Assembly: GCA_964035575.1 (NCBI GenBank)
Contig: OZ037917.1
Coordinates: 992,001-1,056,000, forward strand
DNA: 64,000 nt
Direction: 5' to 3'
DNA from: Rhynchopus sp. YZ270_cl-10
Lineage: Eukaryota > Euglenozoa > Diplonemea > Diplonemida > Diplonemidae
Positions 1 to 13,718 of the stretch are shown piece by piece; the stretch's first letter is position 1; each line of letters opens with the position of its first letter. Below the pieces are notes generated by a model. That model was not told where the DNA came from and searched no databases. It saw only the letters and a list, made by a program, of their open reading frames with translations. The position numbers and the translations under genes are program-made.

Positions 1-3000
1 AGCCAAGGCAGATTGCCACCAGCTCAGCCTGGTAACTGGAGCTCACTGTGCCCGCTCCGGTTTGCAGCTCCTTGCTGTGTGAGTGTAGTCGATCCCCCGC
101 GTAGAACACGGCGCCAGCGCCACCCCGTTGATGCACAGGTGGGTTTGGGTTAGCGGCAGTCACGCGCTGGGACACGTCTAGGCACGACCCGTCGGTGTAG
201 ACGTGCACGTCGTAGTGGGGTAGAGCGGCGAGGGTCTCTTCCGCCCGCAGTAGCATGATGTCAGCCGGCATTCCGCTGCTCTTGTTGATGCCCGGTATGG
301 TTGGGGTGATCCGCAGAGACTGCGAGAGCTCCTCCCATTCCCAGGGACATACAGGGTCGTGTTCACACAGCAATGCACGTCCACTGTGCCTGTACGCCTT
401 AGAGTCGTCGATGGTGTCGGTAGCCTCTGAAAGCCAGGTGCGGCCAGGTGGTTTGGTGGTGGAGAGTGCGGCAGCATGCCCAGGTGAGTCGGGCAGTCGC
501 ATGAATTTCTCGTAGTCGTTGGCAGCTACACGCCGGAGGTGGCACGCAATGGTCTGTAGGTGGGCCTCCCACAGCACGTCCTGTCCGTGCGTCATGTAGT
601 CGCACCCCGTAATTGCCTTCGCTGCCTTCCGGTGGAGCTTTTCGAGGGTGTCGATGTGAGTCGCGGAGAGTCTGCTGCCGTAGACACTAGCGGCGTACGT
701 GATCGTGGGGTAGACGTAGCTCAGGTAGGCAGCTCGTAGCGTGTGTGCGTCGCAGCCCCAGTCGGTCCCTGCTAGGCTGTGCAGAATCGACATCCGGCAG
801 GAAAAGCGCTCCACGACCATGTCGAAGTGTGCTTTCATGTCGCCCGAGCGATCCAAAATGAGACCTAGGTATCGTGGGTGGAGGTCACGTTTGAGGAGTG
901 ACCCGTCGAGGAAGTGAATGGACAGTTCGTCTTCTCTTTGTAGTTTGTCCCGTACCTGTTGCAGCTTGACGGGGTCTTTTGGGAAGCGTGTGGGTGCTGA
1001 TACAGGCATCCAGGTTGTCTTGCTGGCGGATAGGCGGATGTTGGCACCTCCAGTGAACCCCTCCACCTCACTGAACACTGTCTGTGCAAGAGCCACCGCA
1101 TCCTCCATCGTTGTACCCGTCACAAGTATTGCAACGTCGTCGGCGAAGAGTGCAGGTATCACGTCGTCGCCGTGTCGGCTGAGCTGTATCGCTAGGTCGT
1201 CCATCACCAGGTTGAAGAGCAATGGAGCAAGGACGGTACCTTGCGGCACTCCGTCCTCGGAGATGTAGGGGTCGCTCAGATGGCCCTGCACCGACACCCG
1301 CGAGACTCTGTTGGTGAGATAGTTTGTCACCCAGTTAATGTACCTAGGTGGGAAGCCCATCTCGTGCATCTTCTTGAGGATACGTTTTCTGCAGACACGG
1401 TCGAACGCCTTTTCCATATCGCAGGTGAGGAGTACCCCGTATCTTTTGTTGTTGCATGTGTTGTGCATGCTTTGCACTATCAGCTGCAGCTGGTCGGATG
1501 TCGAACGGAGGGATCGGAATCCAGCCTGGGCCGAGTGGAGGTTGTTCACTGAAGAGTTTGGCTGGCTCATCAGTTGGTGCATACGTCGTTTTACCAGTTT
1601 CTCCATCACCTTCGACACACTGCTGGTGAGAGAGATCGGGCGATACGACGCGGGGTCAGTCATGTCTTTCCCTTTTTTGTGCAGTGGGATCACCGTTGCT
1701 GTCGTCCATGCCTCCGGGAGAACTGCCGTCGTCCAGGAGAGGTTGCACACATGTAGGAGGGCTCGCAGTGCTCCTTCACCAAGGTGTTGGAGCCATTCGT
1801 TGTGGACCCCGTCTGGGCCAGTGGACTTCTTCTTCTTGAGCTCTCCAATGCAGGTTTTCAGCTCTGCGAGGGTGAAAATGTCTTCTGCAGGTGTTGTCGC
1901 GTTCACGCTGCGGATTTTGTGCCGTTGGGGCTTCGTTGTGAGGGGTGTGCCTCTGTTCACTGTCGCCAAGTGCTCCGCCATGTAGTTGGCCTTCTCGCGG
2001 GGGCATGTGAACGGTGTACCTTCTTTTGCCAATGGCATTGCGGTCGATCGTTGAGCACGTCCGTCGAGTTCGCGGATTAGGTTGAAGGTGTAACCCAGGT
2101 CCGCCGCCGAAGCTGCTTCGTCGCATCGCGCGTCCCAGACACGCTTTTTTGCCTTGCGAATCTCTTCTGAGGCTTTGTGTCGGAGATGGGTGAGGTGTTC
2201 CGCATCTTTCGCAGTCGGTGCTGAGAGTGAGTACAGCTGTCGTTGAAGTTCCCGGTCACGGCTCGCAATGGCCCGCTTCGCCGCACCAGTGAACCACTTC
2301 CGCCGTTTTCGGTTGACGCGCTGTGTCGGTATGCAGTCTTCTGCTGCTTTGTTGACCATCCCTAACCAGCGGGAGTAGGTCTCGTTGGGGTCTGTGCGCT
2401 TGGTGGTCTTCGCAGTGCTAGACTCCAACATAGTACTGAACCGGTCCCAGTCGGCCTCCTTCCAGTTCCATGTTATCCGCTGTCGTTGGTCGGCAGCCTC
2501 GCATTGGGTCTCTCCCTCAGGTTGCATGATGGAGAACTCAATAGTCACGTGGTCGGAGATCGCCTTGAACAGTGTATTCCAGCCCTTGACTTTCACCTCC
2601 TCAGAAGCCATCACAATGTCGGGGGAGGTTCTTTGTTGAAGGTGCAGTCTTGTCACTTTTGTCGGGTCGTTGGCGATGCTGAAGTGGTGCTCTCGGGTCC
2701 AAAGGTATATCTCTTTCCCCAGATCGTCTTCCGCAGCGCTGTGTGTGTCCCAGGATCGATGGTGCGCATTCACGTCCCCCGCAATCCCCTGTGTAGGAAA
2801 TTGTTTAATGTCAAAGTCATCACATCGTTTGTCGTCTTTCTGTAGGCCTACTGCACTAGGCCTGTACACGTTGCATATTTGTACACCTTCCACTTCGACG
2901 TCGAGTCTCTCCGTCACGCTGCTCTCTGGAGAAGTGTATATGTGTTTGGAGGTGCGTGTAGCGCGGACGTAGGTTGCAATGCCACCTCCCGATGTCTTCG

Positions 3001-3295
3001 CCCCCTTGTTACGCACTTGGGTACGCATACGTTTGTACAATATGTACCCGTCGAAGCCAACGTCGCCTGTCTGGCTCGCTTTGAGTTCCTGAAGGCAGAT
3101 GACGTCGTACACTTTTTGGGCGAACAGCAGGACAAGTTCTGCTCGTGTCTGTTGAGCCATTCCGTTGATGTTAAATGTAAGGCATTTAAGTGCCTTGGGT
3201 CCGGGATTAGGGTGGATGCCCGCCTCTACAAGTAGCCTTCTGATGATGATTGTGATGTAGTAGAGGTTGGCGGGGGAGGTGTCAGTGGGGTCAAG
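1..3295 (-). CDS. LINE ORF2: endonuclease, reverse transcriptase and RNase H (partial at left edge)
   Basis: Polyprotein that copies the LINE into DNA. Reading leftwards: a 2A-like GIHPNPGP at 3220-3197; endonuclease start LTFNINGM near 3180-3157; GDVNAHH near 2780-2758; ISDH near 2560-2549. The RT region spans roughly 1950-1000, with PQGTVLAPLLF near 1240 and the catalytic FADD at 1148-1137. RNase H begins with VYTDGS at 202-185, with SYQAELVAI close to the edge. Codon positions of GIHP, SDH, FADD and TDG agree modulo 3, so no net frameshift has built up. There is no ATG between the ORF1 stop (TGA at 3298-3296, same frame) and the endonuclease; the first Met is in NINGM. Expression by stop read-through or reinitiation is inferred. 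Confidence 0.88.
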
Positions 3296-4168
3296 TCAGA
3301 CCCGGAAAGGGGGGGACTTCTTCGCCGAGCCTCCATCCCGCCCCTTCCTGTTGCCGTCGCGTTCGCGCTTCGTCGTTGTTGGTGATGATGCTGCTCCCCT
3401 GTCATTTGGGTTAGTGGCCTTCGGGGTACGTACACGCCGTGGTGGTGAGCGGCGCGTGCGCGGAGAGCCTCGTGGTGCGCGCGGCGTTGAGTTCCCCAGT
3501 CGCGGTGGTGGCAGTGAGGTCTTCTTGGGAGAAGGGGTCTTGGCGTTCATCACGGTGTCGTGGTTGTGGTTGGCGGATTGGGGTGGTGACCGGCTGAGCA
3601 CCTGTGCCGTCAGGTCCTCTAGCTGCTTCTTCATCTCCACCAGCTGTTGTAGTAGAGCGAGGTTCTGCTTCTGTAGCTCCTCCCTCGACTCAAGCTGCGG
3701 CTCTGTCGTTGCGGTGGTGTCGGTGGTTGTGCTTTTTTTTTTTTTGTTGCTGTTTTTTTTTTTCGGCTTGCGCTGCCGTTTTGCATTAGGTTTGGAGTCG
3801 GGTGTGTCCGGGCCCGATCCGCTCCTCTTCCTCTTCTTCCTCTTGAAGCGGTGTCCGGGCTGGGCCTCGCAGGCGATCACCGGCTTCCCGTTGATGACAC
3901 AGGGGTCTTCGGGGACGCCTTGGCGTGTCGTAACCTTCACGCACCAGGTCTTCCCAGTGCTCTGTACGGCCTGCGCTGTGCAGCTGAGACCGTGGTTGTT
4001 GAGTGCGGCAACAAAGTCCGCGGGGTTGGTGGCCTTTGGTACTCCCCGCATGAGGAGCGACTTCTGGTCGGCGAGCCCAGCGTCGCCGTGGATCGCCGCG
4101 CAGGCACGGCGTTCCTGGTCGGGGTCGGTGATGACCAGGACATCACCCAAAAGATTTGGGTGATGCAA
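3296..4168 (-). CDS. LINE ORF1, downstream part (basic, coiled-coil RNA-binding-type protein)
   Basis: An open frame of about 290 codons that opens at a TTG, with no ATG at its head and a TGA just upstream. It is therefore best read as a continuation of the 4892-4143 frame, which it overlaps by 26 nt and from which it is offset by +1. The product has a globular start, a Lys/Arg-rich stretch (RKKRKRS, KPKKKNSNKKKK), a leucine-rich coiled coil (ELQKQNLALLQQLVEMKKQL) and a Pro/Arg-rich tail. These are features of nucleic-acid-binding LINE ORF1 proteins. Its stop TGA is in frame with ORF2. Confidence 0.72.
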   Translation of the reverse strand: MHHPNLLGDVLVITDPDQERRACAAIHGDAGLADQKSLLMRGVPKATNPADFVAALNNHGLSCTAQAVQSTGKTWCVKVTTRQGVPEDPCVINGKPVIACEAQPGHRFKRKKRKRSGSGPDTPDSKPNAKRQRKPKKKNSNKKKKSTTTDTTATTEPQLESREELQKQNLALLQQLVEMKKQLEDLTAQVLSRSPPQSANHNHDTVMNAKTPSPKKTSLPPPRLGNSTPRAPRGSPRTRRSPPRRVRTPKATNPNDRGAASSPTTTKRERDGNRKGRDGGSAKKSPPFRV

Positions 4169-4892
4169 TCACCCTTCCGAGATACAGCTGTGCTGCGTCA
4201 CGAGCCTCCTTGAGGGAGTGCTCCGGCTTCAGCCACACCACCCTCTCGCGTGAGGCTGCTTGCGGCCGGATCAGCACGCCGTCGATGCCTGAAGCGCGAC
4301 GGAGGTCGGTATCGGGGTGCACCTGCACAAACAGTCGGGTTAGCAGGCGGGTAGTGTTCTTGCAGTCGCGTGCTGCAGTCACGGAGGTAGCCACGATGTT
4401 GGCTTGCGTAAGCCACTTGCGTGCGGCCTGCGCGGGTGTCTTCTGCCAGGTGGGGTGGTCGCTGGCGTCGCGTGTCACTTCTAGCACCGCTCTCATCATC
4501 TGCGGTGTAGCGCCCAGGTTGGTCGACCTGAGGATGTGTTGGGGTGGTGTGCGGCTGAGGGGGTACATGCACATGGTACGTGCGATGTAGCTGCCTTCCT
4601 GTCGAGTGCACATCACGAAGGTGGTGGTGTGGGGGCGGTGGCCGGAGAGGGGCTCCATCGTCACGACGGCGACGGGGGGTCCATCTCTGGAGTTGAGGGG
4701 GTGGGTCTTGAGGAGGTCGGCGGCGACCGCCTTGTCCGTGATGGCAACAGCGCCTTGTTCGGGCACGTTGCCTGTGCGCAGCTGTTCAAGGAGCTGCGTC
4801 TGTGTGCCGCATGGCACGTTCCAGTCCTGCTGGCGCAGCCTCGTCTCCACCGAGGACCCCGATCTGTCGCGTGAGCGTCCAGGACCAGCCAT
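4143..4892 (-). CDS. LINE ORF1, upstream part
   Basis: 249 codons from the first ATG (MAGPGRSRDRSGSS). An upstream TTG at 4937 would add a low-complexity His/Pro stretch and is less likely. No named domain is recognised. The C-terminal third (RLFVQVHPDTDLRRASGIDGV) has the look of a compact alpha/beta fold, perhaps RRM-like, but this is weak. It ends in SPKSFG within a perfect 11-bp inverted repeat, and the next ORF takes over in the +1 frame. Confidence 0.62.
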   Translation of the reverse strand: MAGPGRSRDRSGSSVETRLRQQDWNVPCGTQTQLLEQLRTGNVPEQGAVAITDKAVAADLLKTHPLNSRDGPPVAVVTMEPLSGHRPHTTTFVMCTRQEGSYIARTMCMYPLSRTPPQHILRSTNLGATPQMMRAVLEVTRDASDHPTWQKTPAQAARKWLTQANIVATSVTAARDCKNTTRLLTRLFVQVHPDTDLRRASGIDGVLIRPQAASRERVVWLKPEHSLKEARDAAQLYLGRVIASPKSFG

Positions 4893-4940
4893 ATCGAGGA
4901 GGCTGGGGTGGGGGTGGGGATGAGGAGAGGTAAGCAAGAG

Positions 4941-5243
4941 GTAAGTGAATGATAGTAGTGTGTTGGGGTGGTGTGTGGTCCCTGGTTTTTTTTTTTTTTT
5001 TTTTTTTCGTTTTTTGAAAACTTGGTTGCTTTAGTGTAGACACCCGAAGATGAACTCCACTATACCGTTTTTTGTTTTGAAAATCTGCCACCACACTAGC
5101 AGTATCTACACAGCCGTCCCACCTCTCTGGATTACCGCAGCGTCCTTTTCTCCCATTCTCACTCTTTTTTCTTCAACTCTGAGGACTCCGCTCCAATCCT
5201 CAGAAACCCCTAATAGACGTTTTTCTCATTACCCCAACTCCCT
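4941..5243. other. LINE leader, poly-T tract and 3' flank of the ERO1-fusion gene
   Basis: Holds the LINE 5' leader (rich in CA/CT on the coding strand), a 21-base T-run at 4987-5007, and a stretch at 5012-5056 that matches 16543-16600. The last 150 bases are plain pyrimidine-rich sequence just after the TAG stop of the neighbouring gene, presumably its 3' UTR. No polyadenylation signal was identified with confidence. Confidence 0.5.
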
Positions 5244-9618
<4,375 letters not shown>

Positions 9619-9645
9619 GTTACGTTTACTGCAAAAGAACAATGC
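9619..9645 (-). promoter_or_regulatory. splice-acceptor-like site just upstream of the ERO1-fusion start codon
   Basis: On the coding strand a T-rich run ending TTCTTTTGCAG stops about 12 bases before the ATG at 9618. This could be the acceptor of a 5'-UTR intron or a spliced-leader addition site. It supports choosing the ATG at 9618, which gives a clean signal peptide, over the in-frame alternative start at 9642. Confidence 0.45.
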
Positions 9646-9659
9646 AGGAATCCCTCAAA

Positions 9660-12600
9660 AAAAAAAAAAAAAAAACTTCCCTCCCGTTGGGCTGAGGATG
9701 AACCACACCCAGCCCCTCCTCTGTGTAGAGGCTCTGATGATGCTGTAGTAACAAAGCTGCAAGAAAGTGGGGTGGAAAGGAAAAGGGGGAGGTCTTTTTT
9801 TTTGGGGGGAGATCGGAATTATTATTTACATAGTTTGTGTCTTTTTTTTGTTGTTACTGGGGGCCAGTAAGCTTCACCCCCCTCGCCAAACCCCACAACT
9901 AAATAACCCCACCAATTGGGCGGTCAAAAAAAAAAAAAATTCCCGCCTACCACAGATTCTAATTATGCAGCTGCTCTGTTGTCATTGTCAGAGATCGTAT
10001 TGCGGGGGGAGGGGTGCTGTTAGTGATAGGATGTAGTATGTGTATGGATGCTTCTACTTTCGTTTGCCATATTGGTGCTCTGGGAGGGGTTCGATATTGA
10101 CAGGTCGTTGACAGAAAGCACCACATATGTTGCTGTAATAAGTTATAAGGCTACGTTGTCAGAAGGAACCGGAGACGGTGTTCCACTCATGGAGAGATTC
10201 ATCGCCGATTCAGAAGTTCTCTGGTACAAATGGAACGACGCTACTGCTTTTTAGTCAAAACAAAAGAAAGCTTGTAAGGTGCAAACGCCTCTGTGGACGC
10301 AGGCACCCCCGGGAAAATAAAAAACTGAGAAAAAAAAAATAGAAAACGACTTCAGGATATGACAGTTAAATGAAATAAAGAAAACACTTTTTCGTTTATC
10401 GCACCGCAAAAGGTTTGTGTTTTTCACTGATGAATGTGAGTGATGTTAGTGGAAAAACAATACGCTAAAGCGGGCACGCACCATCCGTCGTTTTCCATTT
10501 CTATTCGTCAATGCAGGGTAGATCCTTATTTTCGCTAAAAACGCTAAAAATCCCAGATTTATTTTCGTTTTTTTCCTTTTTTTTTTCTCTCCCGTTTTTG
10601 AAATTTTTCCGCGCAGGCCTGACGCTAACTTTCAGGTTTTTGGGAAATCGTGGGGGTTGATGGTGTGTCCGCTCGCGCAGCGAGCGGAAAAATTGAGTGA
10701 CGGTCTAAAAAAAAAAATCCAACAAGCAGGTTGGTACTGTACTGAGGCAGAATAGTGGTGTTTTTTTACACATCTCAGCTGTCGTAGAACTAAACCCCAG
10801 GGGATAATATAGGTTTTGGGGGTTTTCTCTGAAACTCGGTCGAGCCCAACCCAGCTCGTTAGGGCCTCCGGCGGAATGTGAGAATTGCTCGGTTATCCTA
10901 CTGCGGAGTTCGGCACTGTATTGATATTTGCACCAGGCACGCGCAGTGACAGTATATTTACAAAAAGAAACGGCGGTCGTGGCACCCATGGCGAAGCCAC
11001 GGTACGCAACATTTCTGAAAATGTTGCCATAAAACGGCACTGTCGTTGGTAATTTTCAACAGTTACCGCAAATTTTACTTCCAGATTTTGCTGAAACGAA
11101 AGTTTCTGGCGAAGCCACGGTACGCAACATTTCAAAAAATTGCGCTCAAAATTGCACATTTTTACTGCCAAACAGGGCTGCAAGCTGCGCCGCAGGCGCA
11201 CGGTACGCTACTTTTATTCTTTCGCATGCTTCCTTTTCCTTCGGCATTTGAACAATTAAATCACATTCTGGCTGTGACCCTTGTCGGACACTGCGCCCTC
11301 TGACAAGGGTAATACTTTCTAGAAACATTCTGAAAAAAAGTGGTAGTGCCCGGCATTAGCAAGAAAATTTTCAAAATTAAATAGGCACCAGCAGTTTGGG
11401 TAGGCGAGACCGCATTGGGTGAACCTCCGCGAGCGCAGCGAGCGGAAATTTTTTTTCGCAGTTTTTGGGCAAAGTTCAAAATCCCACCAAAAATTAAGTG
11501 GGGATTTTCGACAACAATACTGGGGCCCTATGGGTTTTTGGATTTTGGCCTAACAGTGTTGTGTTTCTGCCTTGGTCCGGTTGAAGTCTTTATTACTGGA
11601 TCTCATACTCCGTACAGGTGACTCATGCCCGACCTTTAACACACCCGCACTTCTTCGAAACCTCCACCCTCAGCACCAACCCTTTTACAATGGTCCGCTT
11701 TGCGGGTTTGTGGACATAGTAATTGTGTTCTTCAAAAATATGCTTCAAAATTGTTTTATGCAAGGTGACACTGACTCATTGGTCCTTGTCTTATGAAGTG
11801 AAGACAAATATTAAAGGGGCATTGGCGGGCCGAAGGCCAGCCAAAAAAACGGTAGCGAACTTTTACTTTTTTTCCTTTTGGTTTTCCCCTTATTTTGATT
11901 TTCCGGATCGATTGCGGACCGTGGTGGTGCCACTCTGTGGCTGGAAATTAGTAGGTAACCAAAAAAATGGGCCAGAGAAAAAAGGAAAAAAAAAAAGGAA
12001 AAAAAAATAAAAAATCTCGAATCCTTATTTTCACTTTCGCTAAGGATCTACCCTGCGTCAATGCTTGATAACACAAAAAAAAAAAAAAAAAAACAGATGA
12101 GAAAAGTCCGATGAAGCAAAAACATCCTCCCCTCTCAGTCCACCCTCCTGTATTTTACAAAGCGTGTTCGGTGAATGTCCGTTTCAAATGAAGAGAAAAG
12201 TTGGTAAAATGAACCTGAAGATAAGACCCCACAGCATTCAAACCAAAAAAATAGTAATTCTGTTAGGTAAAAGGAAAAAAAAAAGGGTTTTTTCGTTGAT
12301 TGCTCAATATACCCTGTTGGATGGGGTGGACTGGCGACCGTATCGGAAGAATTATTTTCTCCTTTAAGCTACGCTTTGTAGCGTATTTAAAAAAAAAGAG
12401 AGAGAGAGTTCGGCTGTCTCTTCATTACAGAGACGGTTATTCGGGATGATGTCGTCACCAAAAAAAAGGGGGTTAAAAAAAAAATGAACCTAAACCTCTT
12501 GTGCTTAGTCATCTCGAATATGGTGGAATTGCTAGCCTTTGATCCTGCTGGAATCCAAACATTCCAAAAAGCCACCTTAGCTTTTACCCCCTGGTGTTTA

Positions 12601-13718
12601 TTGGATCACTGTAATCAAAAAGAAAGAGGGACGTGTCTTGGCACTGTGTATACATCTCGTCAAAAGCCCTAGATCAAATATTGACACTCAGAGATTGAAA
12701 AGGGTATGGTAATAAGGTAATTCAAAAGAGAGAAATGCGCGAAAAAGCAAAGATACGGGGAAGAGGGATATCTTGAACAAAGTTAGAGTGAAAGCGCAGA
12801 AAGAAAAATTTGAAAATTAACCTCAAGTACCTCTCTCTCTCTCTGGAAACGTAAATTTATTATAAATTTAATCTCCCTCATCAATGGGAAAAAAAAGTGA
12901 ATCTGATAACGTGAATACACCTCTGGGAGGTCAAAAAAAAAAAAGAGAAAAATGGTAAAAAGAACCCTATCGGGTACTTTACTCACCTTCAAAAAAAGAA
13001 ATACCTGAACTACTTTTCTTCCAGAAACAGAACTGAGTTGAAAAGACCTACACAGCATCTTAAAAAACACACACAGAAACAACTCACTCCCCTTATCAAA
13101 GACAAGGTGTCAGTCTTCATGCTACCACTGGACGGGGGGGAGGGGGGGGAGAGAGGTTCACCTTTACAGCTGAGACCCCCCTCCCCCAGAAAGTTACGGA
13201 GTCAGGTTCCGTTCTACTTTGCCTTTTTTGCTTTTGGTGGATACTATGGTGGTTTCTTGTTAAAGGGATGCAGAGGAGAAGACAGAAACCTTATTTCCTA
13301 TACTTTCTATTCCACTGAATAGAAGGTATAATAGAAAAAAAATTTGAAAGAATGAATGAGTCTCTCGTGCACACATCCTTACACTGACCACTATCGTTAT
13401 CGGATGGAACACGCTGGGGGGTTTTTGAAGAAAGGGAGAAGAACACTACTAAACCAAAAGAACAAAAAACAGACACATCATGGTCTGTCAAAGACATTCA
13501 GGCTCCTACACTATTATTATTTTTTGACATAACAAAACATTCGTTAATCTATATCTTTCAAAATGAAAATTTCTCTAAAAGAAAAAAAAAGGGCGGTAAA
13601 ACTGGCGCATGAAAGACGAACACAACACAGAACAGAGGAAACAGAACTGATACGACAAATTCTATTGCTTTTTTATTATTTACTAATTTCGCTTCCACAA
13701 ACCGGGCATTCTCAAAAT
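9660..13718. other. 4-kb intergenic region, no supported gene
   Basis: Holds A-runs and C/T-rich tracts, a partial and a nearly full copy of a dispersed repeat (10983-11015 and 11105-11285), and a CT microsatellite at 12833-12846. Open frames here (for example 10048-10254 or 12484-12672) are short and show no domain, and their composition matches the surrounding low-complexity DNA. No tRNA or rRNA was recognised. Confidence 0.6.
11105..11285 (+). repeat. dispersed repeat 'GCGCCGCAGGCGC' family, copy 1
   Basis: Begins TGGCGAAGCCACGGTACGCAAC and continues through TTGCGCTCAAAATTGCAC to GCGCCGCAGGCGCACGGTACGCTACTTTTATT, then a tail GCATGCTTCCTTTTCC. The two halves share ACGGTACGC[A/T]AC. Other copies lie at 28573-28712 (plus) and 31428-31556 (minus), with fragments at 10983-11015 and 26402-26432. 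Confidence 0.8.

Larger units (their letters stand above)
1..4940 (-). mobile_element. non-LTR retrotransposon (LINE) with APE-type endonuclease, RT and RNase H; 3' end outside window
   Basis: The element reads leftwards and its 3' end lies beyond base 1. In order from its 5' end it has a leader, ORF1 in two overlapping frames (4892-4143 and 4168-3296), then ORF2 (3295 to the edge). Endonuclease, reverse transcriptase and RNase H motifs all fall in one frame across 3.2 kb, so this copy looks young. The order EN-RT-RNH fits I/Jockey/R1/CR1-related LINEs; the exact clade needs a tree. A T-run at 4987-5007 (A-run on the coding strand) lies just upstream of the 5' end. Confidence 0.9.

Noticed and set aside
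1338-1985. 215-codon plus-strand frame opposite the LINE reverse transcriptase
   Set aside because: The minus strand of the same bases encodes clear RT motifs; the plus frame has no domain.
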